Below are positions 25,848 through 35,712 of a stretch of DNA of 64,000 nucleotides, in pieces; positions within the stretch are counted from its first letter, which is position 1, and the number at the start of each line of letters is the position of its first letter. The notes below the pieces were generated by a model that was not told where the DNA came from, searched no databases, and saw nothing but the letters and a program-made list of their open reading frames with translations. The position numbers and the translations under genes were made by a program. This stretch comes from Maribacter flavus (lineage in GTDB: Bacteria; Bacteroidota; Bacteroidia; Flavobacteriales; Flavobacteriaceae), in NCBI RefSeq assembly GCF_008386635.1, contig NZ_VUOE01000001.1:1116001-1180000 (forward strand). Reading direction: 5' to 3'.

Positions 25848-27215
25848 TTAGCTAAACTTGAGCTTCCTTTCAATCGCCTTGATCATTTCATTGGCAATAT
25901 CCTTGCCCGTAGCGTTTTCAATGCCTTCCAGTCCGGGGGAGGAATTTACCTCCAACAACAAGGGACCTTTGTTGGAACGGATGATATCCACGCCGGCGAC
26001 GGCCAGATTCAAAGCCTTGGTGGCCTTTAACGCCAATTTTTTTTCCTCTTGTGTAATCTTGATCATGGACGCCTTACCACCTTGGTGGATATTGGCCCTA
26101 AACTCGCCCTTTTCCGCCTGGCGCTGCATACTGGCCACCACTTTACCATTGACCACAAAACAACGGATGTCCTGCCCGTTGGCTTCCTTGATGAACTCCT
26201 GAACAAGGATATTCGTGTTCACACTTTTAAAGGCATTGATCACACTTTCCGCTGCCTTGTTCGTTTCTGCCAAAACAACTCCTTTCCCTTGGGTACTTTC
26301 CAACAATTTGATGATCAAGGGCGCACCGTTCACCATTTTGATCAAATCCTTGGTATCCATGGGCGATTTGGCGAATCCCGTGATGGGAATATGAATATCG
26401 TTCTTGGAAAAAAGCTGCGATGCGAAGAGCTTGTCCCGCGATTGGGTAATGGATTCTGCCGAATTCTGACAATACACGCCCAAATTGTTGAACTGCCGTA
26501 TCACCGCACAGCCGTAAAACGTAACGGCCGGTTTTATACGTGGGATGACCGCATCAAAATCCTTGAGGATGTTCCCTCCTCTATAACGAATCTCCGGGGA
26601 ATGCGCGTCCAGTTTCATATAGGCCTGTTCCACGTTCAAAAATACGATTTCGTGGCCACGGGCCTCGGCCGCTTCCATCAACCTTTTGTTGCTATACAGG
26701 TTGGGGTTGCTTGCCAATAAGGCGATTTTCAGTCCGGTTTTTTCTTTGTAATAGGGTTTGTATTTTTCCGTAACCTCCTCATCTGTAAATTCCTGGATCT
26801 GATAATTTACCGCCGGGTTAACAATGTACCTATCCGTCAAGGCCTCACGCCCCAACAACATCCGGAACTCCATCGTATCCCTATTTGCCAGGGTCAGTTC
26901 TATATCAAAGGTGTTATCGCCCATGGTAACGGGCGTACGTACTACCAAGCGCTCCTCAGATATACCACTGGAACTTTTCACCATCCTACGGTCTATCAAC
27001 CGGGCCTCGCAGTTGATGGCAATACTGCGGTTCTCCTGTAAGGGGTTCACCTCGAACTTTACCCATTCCTGGGCCCCTTTGTTCACAATCTTCAAATTAG
27101 TAGCCTGTATGGAGGAAGTCTTTGCCCCGGAATCTACCCGCGCCTTAATGGCCGGGACTCCCAATTCCTTAAAAACACACCATTCCTCGCTACCTATAAT
27201 CTTCAAATTTTCCAA
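25848..27215 (-). CDS. Fusion of retropepsin-like zinc-protease domain and RimK-type ATP-grasp ligase
   Basis: 455 residues. Residues 1-150 form a RimB/DUF785 retropepsin-like domain with the aspartic motif DSGAKTSS (Asp28). Residues 165-455 are an ATP-grasp ligase of the RimK family: [30 protein letters not shown] and [14 protein letters not shown]. RimK adds glutamates to proteins or small molecules; the fused protease may trim or process the product, which is inference. The start must be TTG at 27215, two bases after the stop of the nitrilase gene, because the next ATG (about residue 77) would remove the protease motif. Confidence 0.88.
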   Translation of the reverse strand: MENLKIIGSEEWCVFKELGVPAIKARVDSGAKTSSIQATNLKIVNKGAQEWVKFEVNPLQENRSIAINCEARLIDRRMVKSSSGISEERLVVRTPVTMGDNTFDIELTLANRDTMEFRMLLGREALTDRYIVNPAVNYQIQEFTDEEVTEKYKPYYKEKTGLKIALLASNPNLYSNKRLMEAAEARGHEIVFLNVEQAYMKLDAHSPEIRYRGGNILKDFDAVIPRIKPAVTFYGCAVIRQFNNLGVYCQNSAESITQSRDKLFASQLFSKNDIHIPITGFAKSPMDTKDLIKMVNGAPLIIKLLESTQGKGVVLAETNKAAESVINAFKSVNTNILVQEFIKEANGQDIRCFVVNGKVVASMQRQAEKGEFRANIHQGGKASMIKITQEEKKLALKATKALNLAVAGVDIIRSNKGPLLLEVNSSPGLEGIENATGKDIANEMIKAIERKLKFS

Positions 27216-27217
27216 TA

Positions 27218-28744
27218 TTATTTTTTTCTTAGTTCAAAAATGTCCTTGCGGCGGTCCCTTAAATTCCGGACCGCTCCAAATTGATTGAGTTCCCTGAGCA
27301 AACTGATGTCCACATTGGCAATGAGAATCATCTCCGTATTGGGCGTCGCCTCTGCCTTGATTCCGTTCGTGGGAAAGGAAAAATCACAGGGTGTGAACAC
27401 CATACTCTGAGCGAACTGAATGTCCATATTCTGCACATTGGGCAAATTCCCCACACTACCGGCAATGGCCACATAGCATTCGTTTTCTATGGCCCGTGCC
27501 TGGGCGCAATTGCGCACGCGGGAGTAGCCGTTTTGGGTATCCGTCAGGAAGGGCACAAAAAGAATGTCCACCCCTTCGTCAGCCAACAAACGCGGGAGTT
27601 CAGGGAACTCCACATCGTAGCAGATAAGTACGCCAATTTTTCCGCAATCCGTATCAAAGGCCTGCAACTTCGTTCCTCCCTGTAGCCCCCAAACCTTGGC
27701 CTCGTCTGGGGTCACGTGTAGTTTTTCATAGCGCTCCAAGGAACCGTCCCTTCTACACAGGTACCCCACATTGTAAAGCTTGCCGTCAATAACTTCTGGC
27801 ATACTCCCCGCGATGATATTGATGTTATAGGTAATGGAGAACTCCGAAAATTTCTGTACTACCAAGTCCGTATGCTTCGCCAGTTCCCTAATAGCCTCAG
27901 AAGTACTTAAATGATTGGCACTGGCCATTAATGGTGCATTGAAAAACTCCGGAAACAAGGCAAAATCCGACCGATATCCCGAAACGGCATCAATAAAATA
28001 TTCGGCCTGTTGTAATAACTCATTTATATCCTTGTACGGACGCATCTGCCATTGGATCAAACCCAATCTTACGATTGTCTTTACGGTTGTGGCCACACCT
28101 GTGGGCTTTTGATAGTAGATATTGTCCCATTCCATCAAAATAGCAAAATCATTAGACTCAACATCCCCTTCTAAATACCCTTTCATTACCTTGGAAGGAT
28201 GAAAATCATTACTTATCTGAAAATTTAATACCGGATCGTGGATTTCCTTACGACGAACTAAATCAATGTACTGTTTGGGCGTATACTCTTTAATGTATTT
28301 GTGGTAATTGGGCATCCTACCACCAAAAACTATACTCTTTAGATTCAGTTTTTCGCATAGTTCTTTTCTGTAATCATAGAGCCTTCTTCCCAAACGAAGT
28401 CCTCTAAATCCAGGAACAATAAACACATCAATACCATAAAGTACATCACCGTCTTCATTGTGGGTATTGAACGTATAATCCCCTGTAACCATTCTATAGG
28501 TATGTTCGCCTTCAAACTTGGAAAAATCCACTATGATTGAAAGGGCACAACCTGCCAACTTCCCGTTTATCTTGATGACGACCTGTCCTTCAGGAAACGT
28601 GTTAATCAATTTTTCTATTTGTTCCAAGGTCCAAACGGCATTCTGCATGCTGGTGTAAGAGGAAACCATAGCTTCCTTCAATTCCTTATAGTCCGAAAGG
28701 CTAAGGTATTCCAGCTCAATATTTTCAATCTCTTCTATTTTCAT
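27218..28744 (-). CDS. Bifunctional GNAT acetyltransferase / nitrilase-superfamily hydrolase
   Basis: 508 residues. The N-terminal 200 residues are a GNAT domain ([19 protein letters not shown] contains the acetyl-CoA loop RGLRLGRR). Residues 220-500 are a carbon-nitrogen hydrolase with the Glu-Lys-Cys triad in [18 protein letters not shown] and [10 protein letters not shown] (Cys about 374). The pair is a known fusion, with unknown substrates. It may acetylate and hydrolyse an amide in one pathway. It is followed after two bases by the RimK fusion. Confidence 0.88.
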   Translation of the reverse strand: MKIEEIENIELEYLSLSDYKELKEAMVSSYTSMQNAVWTLEQIEKLINTFPEGQVVIKINGKLAGCALSIIVDFSKFEGEHTYRMVTGDYTFNTHNEDGDVLYGIDVFIVPGFRGLRLGRRLYDYRKELCEKLNLKSIVFGGRMPNYHKYIKEYTPKQYIDLVRRKEIHDPVLNFQISNDFHPSKVMKGYLEGDVESNDFAILMEWDNIYYQKPTGVATTVKTIVRLGLIQWQMRPYKDINELLQQAEYFIDAVSGYRSDFALFPEFFNAPLMASANHLSTSEAIRELAKHTDLVVQKFSEFSITYNINIIAGSMPEVIDGKLYNVGYLCRRDGSLERYEKLHVTPDEAKVWGLQGGTKLQAFDTDCGKIGVLICYDVEFPELPRLLADEGVDILFVPFLTDTQNGYSRVRNCAQARAIENECYVAIAGSVGNLPNVQNMDIQFAQSMVFTPCDFSFPTNGIKAEATPNTEMILIANVDISLLRELNQFGAVRNLRDRRKDIFELRKK

Positions 28745-28865
28745 ATCAATTTTAGGAGTGTGTTTTCAACGGACTTATTCCGATAAAAAAGTATGGGTTT
28801 AGGCCTACAGGACCCAAACCCAATATTCATATTTAGTTTACTGACTTTAAACCGAAATCCAAAGA

Positions 28866-29192
28866 CTAATCGTCGTCCTCATCGCCATCTACCATATCCT
28901 TTGGATCTGGTTCCATGATTGCGTCCGGATCGTCGTCGTCAAAATCCTCGTAGTCGTCCTCATCATAGTTTTCCATGGTATACTCCAACTTGGCACTGAT
29001 CTTTACCAGGTATTTGGTATCCTCCGTTAGGACCTCCACCGCCTCGATCCGCTCTCCTTGGGCGTTTTTAAAGGATATGATGTTACGATCATCATACCCA
29101 TCTGGATAGCGCTCCACTAAAAGCTTCAACACTTCGGGGGTCAGCTTCTTAAAATCTACGATTACTTTTTTTAAATGTGCGTTCTTGTCCAT
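28866..29192 (-). CDS. Acidic protein downstream of the DHS-like gene
   Basis: A 108-residue protein: the first 70 residues are a compact alpha/beta unit (VIVDFKKLTPEVLKLLVERYPDGY), and the last 40 are almost only Asp, Glu and a few hydrophobics (ENYDEDDYEDFDDDDPD). No family function is known. It starts 6 bases after the DHS-like stop, so it belongs to the polyamine operon. The acidic tail could bind polyamines or cations, which is a guess. Confidence 0.65.
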   Translation of the reverse strand: MDKNAHLKKVIVDFKKLTPEVLKLLVERYPDGYDDRNIISFKNAQGERIEAVEVLTEDTKYLVKISAKLEYTMENYDEDDYEDFDDDDPDAIMEPDPKDMVDGDEDDD

Positions 29193-29198
29193 AAATAA

Positions 29199-30179
29199 TT
29201 AATAGTCCAAAAGATAAGCAAAAATTAAAGGTGCAACAATGGTCGCATCACTTTCTATAATAAATTTTGGGGTGTCTATATCCAACTTGCCCCAGGTAAT
29301 CTTTTCATTGGGTACGGCACCTGAATAGGAACCGTAGCTTGTGGTACTGTCGCTAATCTGGCAAAAATAGCTCCAGAAAGGGGTATCCGTGCGTTCCATA
29401 TCCTGATACAGCATGGGCACAACACAAATTGGGAAATCCCCCGCAATACCACCTCCTATCTGAAAAAACCCAATTCCGTTTTCGGAATTATCGGTATACC
29501 AGTCTGCCAAAAAAGTCATATACTCGATACCGGATTTCATGGTGCTGGCCTTCAGCTCTCCCTTAAGTACATACGATGCAAATATATTGCCCATAGTACT
29601 GTCCTCCCAACCTGGGCAGATAATTGGCAAGTTTTTCTCCGCTGCAGCGTACATCCACGAGTCCTTCAAATCTATTTCATAATATTCCTCCAAAACACCC
29701 GAGAGCAACATTTTGTACATAAATTCATGGGGCAAGTAGCGTTCTCCCTTATCATCGGCATCCTTCCAGATCTTAAAAATATGCTTTTGCAACCTACGGA
29801 AGGCTTCTTCCTCTGGAATACACGTATCCGTTACCCTATTCAGTCCCTTTTCCAATAAATCCCATTCCTGCTGCGGCGTAAGATCTCTATAATTTGGCAC
29901 ACGCTTATAGTGCGAGTGTGCTACCAAGTTCATGATATCCTCTTCTAAATTGGCTCCGGTACAAGAAATTATCTGAACCTTGTCCTGACGAATCATTTCC
30001 GCGAAAATCTTACCCAGCTCCGCGGTACTCATGGCCCCGGCCAAGGAAACCAACATTTTGGCACCCTTGTTCAGTTGCTCCTCGTAGCCCTTGGCGGCAT
30101 CCACCAAAGCTGCGGCATTGAAGTGTAAATAGTATTTTTCAATAAAATTGGAGATAGCTCCCTTATTCTTCGTCATCAT
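29199..30179 (-). CDS. Deoxyhypusine-synthase-like protein
   Basis: A 326-residue NAD-dependent synthase-like protein. MLVSLAGAMSTAELG, SCTGANLEEDI and the late TWGKLD (Lys298) match the deoxyhypusine synthase fold and its active-site lysine, and IESDATIVAPL follows as in the family. Bacteria have no eIF5A, so bacterial homologues are thought to make homospermidine or a related polyamine. It overlaps the end of speB by 17 bases, so translation is probably coupled. Confidence 0.88.
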   Translation of the reverse strand: MMTKNKGAISNFIEKYYLHFNAAALVDAAKGYEEQLNKGAKMLVSLAGAMSTAELGKIFAEMIRQDKVQIISCTGANLEEDIMNLVAHSHYKRVPNYRDLTPQQEWDLLEKGLNRVTDTCIPEEEAFRRLQKHIFKIWKDADDKGERYLPHEFMYKMLLSGVLEEYYEIDLKDSWMYAAAEKNLPIICPGWEDSTMGNIFASYVLKGELKASTMKSGIEYMTFLADWYTDNSENGIGFFQIGGGIAGDFPICVVPMLYQDMERTDTPFWSYFCQISDSTTSYGSYSGAVPNEKITWGKLDIDTPKFIIESDATIVAPLIFAYLLDY

Positions 30180-31101
30180 TAAATTTTAAACTGTTGTTCG
30201 ATTTATAGTCCACATCATAGGTATTGTCGTACTCCTCATCAGCGTCCTGGCCCATAAACTTATAACTCAACATCTTATAATACAACTTTGCGGCCACAAA
30301 ATCCGAGGATTTTGCGGAAGGATTAGGGCAAAGTTCCACCAGATCAAAGCCTACCACGTTTTTCTCCTCAAAAACCTGTTTTAAGAACTCCAAGGTCTCG
30401 TACCATAAAAGCCCCCCAGGTTCCGGTGTTCCCGTAGATGGCATAATCGAAGGATCCAAAGCGTCCAGGTCAAAGGTAATGAATACATTGTCCGTCATGG
30501 CCTCAATGACCTTGTCCATCCAATATTCATCGGCCACCATCTCATGCGCGAAAAATGTCTTGTCCGCATCGATCAAGGTCTTTTCAATGGCATCCATGGA
30601 ACGAATCCCTACTTGCACCAAATTGGTAGTCTGACTGGCCTCATGGACAGCACAGGCGTGATTGTATTTACTACCGGCATAGGAATCCCTCAAATCTGCA
30701 TGTGCATCTATGTGTAGCACGGTAAGGTCGTCAAAGCACTCGTTAAAGGCGCGGATCGTACCAATGGAGATGGAATGCTCCCCGCCTACCAGTGTTACAA
30801 ATTTATTTCGCTTTATATAGTCCTTGGTTACTTTGTGGACTTCGTTTACCATGGCCTCTGGAGAGGTGTGTCCGGCAATGGCATCGGCCAAGTAAATACC
30901 TTGTTCGTACACCTCGGTATCGGTCTCAATATCATAGCGCTCCATATTCTCGGAGGCTTCCAAAAAGGCCTTGGGTCCGTTGACCGTTCCCTTGCCCCAA
31001 GTCGTAGTGCCCTCGTAAGGCACAGGAATCAAAATAACCTTTGCGGTTTCCAGCTGTGCGAATTTGTCAGGTATACCTGCATAATTCTTTGATGTAGTCA
31101 T
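30163..31101 (-). CDS. speB: Agmatinase
   Basis: A 312-residue ureohydrolase with the two manganese motifs GGEHSISIG and VLHIDAHADLRD, then FITFDLDALDPSIMP and a final Glu in GFDLVELCP. It hydrolyses agmatine to putrescine and urea in the cytoplasm, the second step after arginine decarboxylase. It lies 23 bases after speA and overlaps the DHS-like gene. The C-terminal 25 residues (DADEEYDNTYDVDYKSNN) are acidic and probably disordered. Confidence 0.9.
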   Translation of the reverse strand: MTTSKNYAGIPDKFAQLETAKVILIPVPYEGTTTWGKGTVNGPKAFLEASENMERYDIETDTEVYEQGIYLADAIAGHTSPEAMVNEVHKVTKDYIKRNKFVTLVGGEHSISIGTIRAFNECFDDLTVLHIDAHADLRDSYAGSKYNHACAVHEASQTTNLVQVGIRSMDAIEKTLIDADKTFFAHEMVADEYWMDKVIEAMTDNVFITFDLDALDPSIMPSTGTPEPGGLLWYETLEFLKQVFEEKNVVGFDLVELCPNPSAKSSDFVAAKLYYKMLSYKFMGQDADEEYDNTYDVDYKSNNSLKFNDDEE

Positions 31102-31123
31102 CTTATTTAAAAATTAGAACTAA

Positions 31124-32575
31124 TTAATTTGAAAGTTGTTTTTCCGCCTTTGCGGATTTTTTCTTTTTTGCTTTTTGATAGTCCCCATATCCTAAAATTT
31201 CCAAAAGATCCTCAGCGGTCTGTTGTGGACTATACAGGGTAGTTACCAGTTCACCATTCGCGTCCTTATCGATCAAGATATGTTTGGGCTGTGGGATCAA
31301 ACAGTGCTGCAGACCGCCAAAGCCCCCAATGGTCTCCTGATAGGCACCGGTATTAAAAAACCCAATGTACAAAGGTTTATCACGTTTGTACTTTGGGAGA
31401 TAGATGGCGTTCATATTCTGCTCACTATTGTAGTAGTCATCGCTATCACAGGTAAGGCCTCCCAGCAAGACCCTTTCGTACTCATCGTTCCACCGGTTTA
31501 TGGGCAGCATTATAAATCGTTTGTTAATGGCCCAAGTATCTGGCAGGGTAGTGATGAAGGAGGAATCAATCATATTCCATTTCTCACGGTCGTTCTGCTG
31601 TTTTTGGTAGAGGATCTCATAAATGGCACCACCGCTTTCACCCACGGTAAAGCTCCCGAATTCGGTAAAAATATTGGGAACGGGTACATCGGCTTCTGCA
31701 CAGGCAATATTGATCTGGTTCAAGATCTCATCCACCATATATTGATAATCGTATTCGAAGGCCAGAGAGTTCTTTATTGGAAATCCGCCACCAATATTCA
31801 GGCTGTCCAAAGAAGGGCAGATTTTCTTAAGTCGCACGTACACCTTTAGACACTTTACCAATTCGTTCCAATAGTAGGCATTGTCCCTGATACCGGTATT
31901 GATGAAAAAATGTAGCATCTTAAGCTCCACTTTATCGTTGTCCTTTATCTGGTTTTCGTAGAACGGCACTATATTTTTATAGCCGATGCCCAATCTGGAT
32001 GTATAAAATTCAAATTTGGGCTCCTCCTCCGATGCAATACGGATACCAACTTTGAACGTATCATTAATACTATCCGAAAGAAGTTCTATTTCCTCATAAT
32101 TATCGATGATCGGGATACAGTTGTCATGGCCATTATTTATCAACCGGGCAATGTTATCGATATACTGCTCGCGTTTGAACCCGTTACAGATGACATAGGC
32201 GTCGTCCTTAAGTTTGCCGTCCTTTTTCAACTGTTCAACAATGTTGATGTCAAAGGCTGAAGAGGTCTCAATGTGAATATCGTTCTTTAAGGCCTCATGC
32301 ATTACATGTTGAAAGTGTGAACTTTTGGTGCAATAGCAATAATGGTACTTACCCTTGTAATCGTTCTTTTTGATGGCATTTACGAACCAGTTCTTTGCAC
32401 GCGCAATATTCTCGGATATTTTGGGTAGGTAGGTAAACTTCAAAGGGCTACCATATTCCTCGACCAATTCGTTTAGGGGAATATTGTGAAACTTCAAGTG
32501 GTCACCGTCTAATGTAAATTCCTCTTGGGGGAAAAAATAGGTCTGATCGATAAGATCAATATACTTGGTATTCAT
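31124..32575 (-). CDS. speA: Arginine decarboxylase (type III-fold, PLP)
   Basis: A 483-residue PLP enzyme of the alanine-racemase fold. The Schiff-base lysine is in YCTKSSHF (Lys84), the phosphate-binding Gly-rich loop is LNIGGGFP, and LTCDSDDYY supplies the active-site Cys-Asp. The length is shorter than the 650-residue proteobacterial SpeA and typical of Bacteroidota. It makes agmatine from arginine. It is the first gene of the speA-speB-DHS operon. The Lys-rich tail (KAKKKKSAKAEK) is disordered. Confidence 0.9.
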   Translation of the reverse strand: MNTKYIDLIDQTYFFPQEEFTLDGDHLKFHNIPLNELVEEYGSPLKFTYLPKISENIARAKNWFVNAIKKNDYKGKYHYCYCTKSSHFQHVMHEALKNDIHIETSSAFDINIVEQLKKDGKLKDDAYVICNGFKREQYIDNIARLINNGHDNCIPIIDNYEEIELLSDSINDTFKVGIRIASEEEPKFEFYTSRLGIGYKNIVPFYENQIKDNDKVELKMLHFFINTGIRDNAYYWNELVKCLKVYVRLKKICPSLDSLNIGGGFPIKNSLAFEYDYQYMVDEILNQINIACAEADVPVPNIFTEFGSFTVGESGGAIYEILYQKQQNDREKWNMIDSSFITTLPDTWAINKRFIMLPINRWNDEYERVLLGGLTCDSDDYYNSEQNMNAIYLPKYKRDKPLYIGFFNTGAYQETIGGFGGLQHCLIPQPKHILIDKDANGELVTTLYSPQQTAEDLLEILGYGDYQKAKKKKSAKAEKQLSN

Positions 32576-33046
32576 GTAAAAAAATATTTGATGTTTGAAA
32601 ATACGGTTTAATAATTAATAAAATGTGCTCATATCATGTTAAGAAAACATGATGTATTTTCAAATCAAATAAGAATTTGTTTTTGGGTGGTGGGAATGAA
32701 AAAATAGATGTGCTGACTCTGCACGATCGAGGAGTTACATTCGGAAGTTAGCTTTAAAATTCGGTTGCTTATCTTATAAGCCATTTTTGGGTTTGACTTC
32801 CTAATTCCCAAAAACCCGAACATAGAAACAAATTGCATTATGTTCAGCTAAAGACCATGGCCTTACATTGAGTTAACCTCATATTTTAGGGCACAAATGA
32901 AAACAAAAAAATTGAAAAAACAACCGTTTTCAAACAAAATACGTTCAAGGACCAATAATTGTTCAACAGAGTCGGGTTTATGATTTTTTTAAATTTACAA
33001 AATATTTATATTCAGTATCTTACCAAGAATATTAATCAATATATCC
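32576..33046. other. Divergent AT-rich promoter region
   Basis: No gene. A perfect stem-loop ATCATGTT-aagaa-AACATGAT (32633-32653) lies about 60 bases upstream of speA and could be in its leader. The remainder is AT-rich and separates speA from the secreted protein gene at 33047. Confidence 0.5.
32633..32653. promoter_or_regulatory. Palindrome upstream of speA
   Basis: Eight-base arms around a 5-base loop in the region between speA and the divergent gene. It may be an operator or a leader hairpin; position is the only support. Confidence 0.4.
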
Positions 33047-33763
33047 ATGGAAATGAAACATCTTAAAATAATACGAATACTACCTTTTGTGGTAATGGCC
33101 TTGCTGATATCCATGGCAAATGCCCAAATTGCGGCCGGTGTCTATCTTTCCGATCATGATAATACGCAGCACGAACTTAAAATCAACAAGGGTTATCTGA
33201 CCTATTCGGTATACAAATTGGACCCGGCCGAATTTATAAAAACGGTAGGTGGGTTTTATACTGCGGATGAAAAGATGCTAAAAGTACAGCTCGAGTTCAA
33301 TTCGGATTTTGAAAAGGACGGAATCAGGGCATTGGAAATGCCTTTTTCCATGGATGGAGATAAGATCATAATACACATGGAGGATGCCATAACCTTCGAA
33401 AAAAAAGAATCCTTGAACCAAGCCCTGGACGGGCAATGGCTGTTTGCTACGCGTGGTCCCGATACGGGCCAAGAACGCCGGGGCGATGAAAACCCAAGGA
33501 AAACCTTAAAATTCCTGATGGACGGTCGGTTTCAATGGATTGCCTACCAAACAGAGACCATGGCCTTTTCTGGAACTGGGGGCGGCAGTTTTACTTCGGT
33601 GGACGGGGTCTATACGGAGAACATCGAGTTTTTCTCCCGTGATAACGATCGGGTAGGTGCCCGTCTAGAATTCAACTACGAAATCAAAGGTGACGATTGG
33701 CATCATACCGGCAATAATAGCAGGGGGGAACCCATGTATGAAATATGGTCCAGAAGAAATTGA
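33047..33763 (+). CDS. Exported protein of unknown function
   Basis: A 238-residue protein with a signal peptide (ILPFVVMALLISMANAQ). The mature part is a beta-rich two-repeat barrel (AAGVYLSDHDNTQHELKIN, LKFLMDGRFQWIAYQTETM, FNYEIKGDDWHHTGNNS) and has no catalytic motif I recognise. It resembles proteins annotated as membrane or secreted protein in Flavobacteriaceae. The second ATG, two codons in, is an equally good start. Confidence 0.65.
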   Translation: MEMKHLKIIRILPFVVMALLISMANAQIAAGVYLSDHDNTQHELKINKGYLTYSVYKLDPAEFIKTVGGFYTADEKMLKVQLEFNSDFEKDGIRALEMPFSMDGDKIIIHMEDAITFEKKESLNQALDGQWLFATRGPDTGQERRGDENPRKTLKFLMDGRFQWIAYQTETMAFSGTGGGSFTSVDGVYTENIEFFSRDNDRVGARLEFNYEIKGDDWHHTGNNSRGEPMYEIWSRRN

Positions 33764-33817
33764 TGTAATTCCTTTTGCTTAAAATCCACAAAAAACCCTA
33801 TTTTTGCCAGCCTATTT

Positions 33818-33889
33818 GGCCTCGTAGTTCAATGGATAGAATAGAAGTTTCCTAAACTTTAGATGCAAGTTCGATTCTTGCCGAGGCTA
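33818..33889 (+). tRNA. tRNA-Arg (anticodon CCT)
   Basis: A 72-nt cloverleaf. Acceptor GGCCTCG pairs with CGAGGCT (first pair G-U), D-arm GTTC..GAAT, anticodon arm GAAGT-TTCCTAA-ACTTT with CCT at 33851-33853, T-arm GCAAG-TTCGATT-CTTGC, discriminator A. CCA is not encoded. It would read AGG codons. A terminator follows within 50 bases. Confidence 0.93.
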
Positions 33890-33894
33890 CAAAT

Positions 33895-34003
33895 AAATGC
33901 ATATAGATTCACCGAAGGTGTTACATACGAAAATAAAAAAAGGACAGCTTGCTGGTCCTTTTTTTGTTGAAATTTGTAAAGCGTTAGCTTTCTATATGCA
34001 TTT
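33895..34003. repeat. Inverted repeat downstream of tRNA-Arg
   Basis: Perfect 12-base arms AAATGCATATAG (33895-33906) and CTATATGCATTT (33992-34003) enclose the terminator. Further on, a degenerate copy of the tRNA 3' end, CTTGTCGAGGCTAC (34039-34052), matches CTTGCCGAGGCTAC (33877-33890) at 13 of 14 bases. Confidence 0.7.
33935..33967 (+). terminator. Terminator after tRNA-Arg
   Basis: A-run, AGGACAGC-tt-GCTGgTCCT with a single-base bulge, then seven or more Ts. It ends the tRNA transcript. Confidence 0.8.
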
Positions 34004-34123
34004 TCAACATGAGACACAAAAGAAAAACGCGGTTATCTCTTGTCGAGGCTACTTTAAACAAAAAGTGGGAATCCTATTTCTCCTTTTTTTGTTTGCGTTT
34101 AATAGTTGAATTATTAGGTTTTG

Positions 34124-34927
34124 TTATTTTGCCCCACTATTCTTCAACTGGCTATCCATACTATCCTCCGCAAATTTCCCCTGTACGCTCCAGCCGCCAT
34201 CTACGTAGAACAATTGGCCTGTCACATAACTGGACTCATCAGAAGCTAAGAATATAGCCGGCCCAATCATTTCCTCCGGTTCTCCGGTCCTTTGCATGGG
34301 TACCACCCGACCCCAATTTTCTTTATACTCCGGATCCTCATTCAAGTTCCGTTCCGTGTTTATTGGGCCCGGTCCAAAGGTATTCACCCTAATTTTAAAC
34401 GGAGCCAATTCCACCGCCATTTGTTTGCTCATGGCCTCTATGCCTCCCTTACTGGTGGAATAACAGATGAGGTTCTTCACACTGAGTACGGAACAGATGG
34501 AGGATATATTGATGATACTACCGCCCTTTCCATTTTCCTTCATGAGGCGTGCCGCTTCAATGGAACAAAACAGGGTTCCCTTTATATTCAGGCCGATTAC
34601 CTTGTCGAACAAGGCTTCATCGGTATCAAAAAAATCGCTCCAACCAGTAATTCCGGCATTGTTGACCAAAATATCCAATTGGCCATACTCCTGACGAATA
34701 TAGGCGAACATTTTCCGAATCTCCGCAACCTTGGACATGTCCCCTTCGTACAACTCGGCTTTACCGCCCATTTTAACAATACTTCCTACTACTTGCTTAG
34801 CATAATCCATCCCAGGTAAATCATTGATGATTACGGTAGCCCCTTCCGCAGCGTAGCCTAAAGCGATTTCCTTCCCTATGCCCTTACCGGCACCCGTTAC
34901 CAATGCAATCTTATTTTTTAGTCTCAT
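34124..34927 (-). CDS. SDR oxidoreductase in a sugar-acid cluster
   Basis: A 267-residue classical SDR with VTGAGKGIGKEIA, NNAG in LVNNAGITG, catalytic Ser in NISSICSVL, and Tyr-x3-Lys in CYSTSKGG. The Asp after strand 2 (IINDLPG) favours NAD(H). It is the fifth gene of a same-strand operon with another SDR, an FAH-family hydrolase, an SMP-30 lactonase and RidA, so it probably oxidises a sugar, sugar acid or 2-keto-3-deoxy intermediate. Confidence 0.85.
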   Translation of the reverse strand: MRLKNKIALVTGAGKGIGKEIALGYAAEGATVIINDLPGMDYAKQVVGSIVKMGGKAELYEGDMSKVAEIRKMFAYIRQEYGQLDILVNNAGITGWSDFFDTDEALFDKVIGLNIKGTLFCSIEAARLMKENGKGGSIINISSICSVLSVKNLICYSTSKGGIEAMSKQMAVELAPFKIRVNTFGPGPINTERNLNEDPEYKENWGRVVPMQRTGEPEEMIGPAIFLASDESSYVTGQLFYVDGGWSVQGKFAEDSMDSQLKNSGAK

Positions 34928-34930
34928 TGC

Positions 34931-35695
34931 TTAACCGTTCAATTTAATGAACCCACCATCGATGGGATAGTCCGTACCCGTAATAAATTGCGCCTCATCA
35001 CTACATAAATATACTGCCAAAGCGGCAATTTCTTCAGGTTTGGCCATTCTGCCAATGGGCTGCGTTTTTGATAATTTCTCAAACATCTCCTCTTGATTAT
35101 CGGGGAAGTTTTTGGCGATAAATCCATCCACAAAAGGGGTGTGTACCCGGGCAGGCGAAATGGAGTTACAAGTAATATTGTCGTTTATAAAATCCTTGGC
35201 AACGGTTAAGGTCATATTCAATACCGCAGCCTTGGACATGGAATAGGCAAACCTATCTGATATTCCTAGGGATGCAGCAATGCTTGCCATGTTCAAAATA
35301 CGTCCGCCGCCATGTTTTTTCATTAAAGGAATACATGCATGAAGACAATTATATACGCCTTTTATATTGATTCGATAGATTCGGTCAAATTCAGCTTCCG
35401 AAGTACTTTCAGCCGTACCAATGTGGGCGACCCCGGCATTATTGATCAAGATATCAACTCTGTCAATTCTATTAAAGATTTCTACAACGGCTAATTGATT
35501 GCTAACATCACACCAATGGAAATAGCCCTTACCCCCATTTTCAATGACCGTTTTCAAGGTTTCGTTGGCCGCTTTTTCATCGACCTCCAAAATATGTACT
35601 ACGGCACCTTGCTCCGCCAAGACAACGGCAATGGCCCTTCCAATTCCGCTGCCAGCTCCGGTGATGACGGCAATTTTTCCTTTTAAACTAAACAT
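34931..35695 (-). CDS. SDR oxidoreductase, second member of the cluster
   Basis: A 254-residue classical SDR: ITGAGSGIGRAIA, NNAG in LINNAGVAH, MASIAASLG (catalytic Ser), FAYSMSKAAV (Tyr-x3-Lys). Strand 2 ends in HILEVDEKA with an acidic residue, again favouring NAD(H). It ends 3 bases before the next SDR. In 2-keto-3-deoxyaldonate pathways a SDR oxidises the 4-hydroxyl to give a 2,4-diketo acid, the substrate of the neighbouring hydrolase family; assignment to this gene is inference. Confidence 0.85.
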   Translation of the reverse strand: MFSLKGKIAVITGAGSGIGRAIAVVLAEQGAVVHILEVDEKAANETLKTVIENGGKGYFHWCDVSNQLAVVEIFNRIDRVDILINNAGVAHIGTAESTSEAEFDRIYRINIKGVYNCLHACIPLMKKHGGGRILNMASIAASLGISDRFAYSMSKAAVLNMTLTVAKDFINDNITCNSISPARVHTPFVDGFIAKNFPDNQEEMFEKLSKTQPIGRMAKPEEIAALAVYLCSDEAQFITGTDYPIDGGFIKLNG

Positions 35696-35712
35696 ATTAA
35701 ATATCGCTATAT

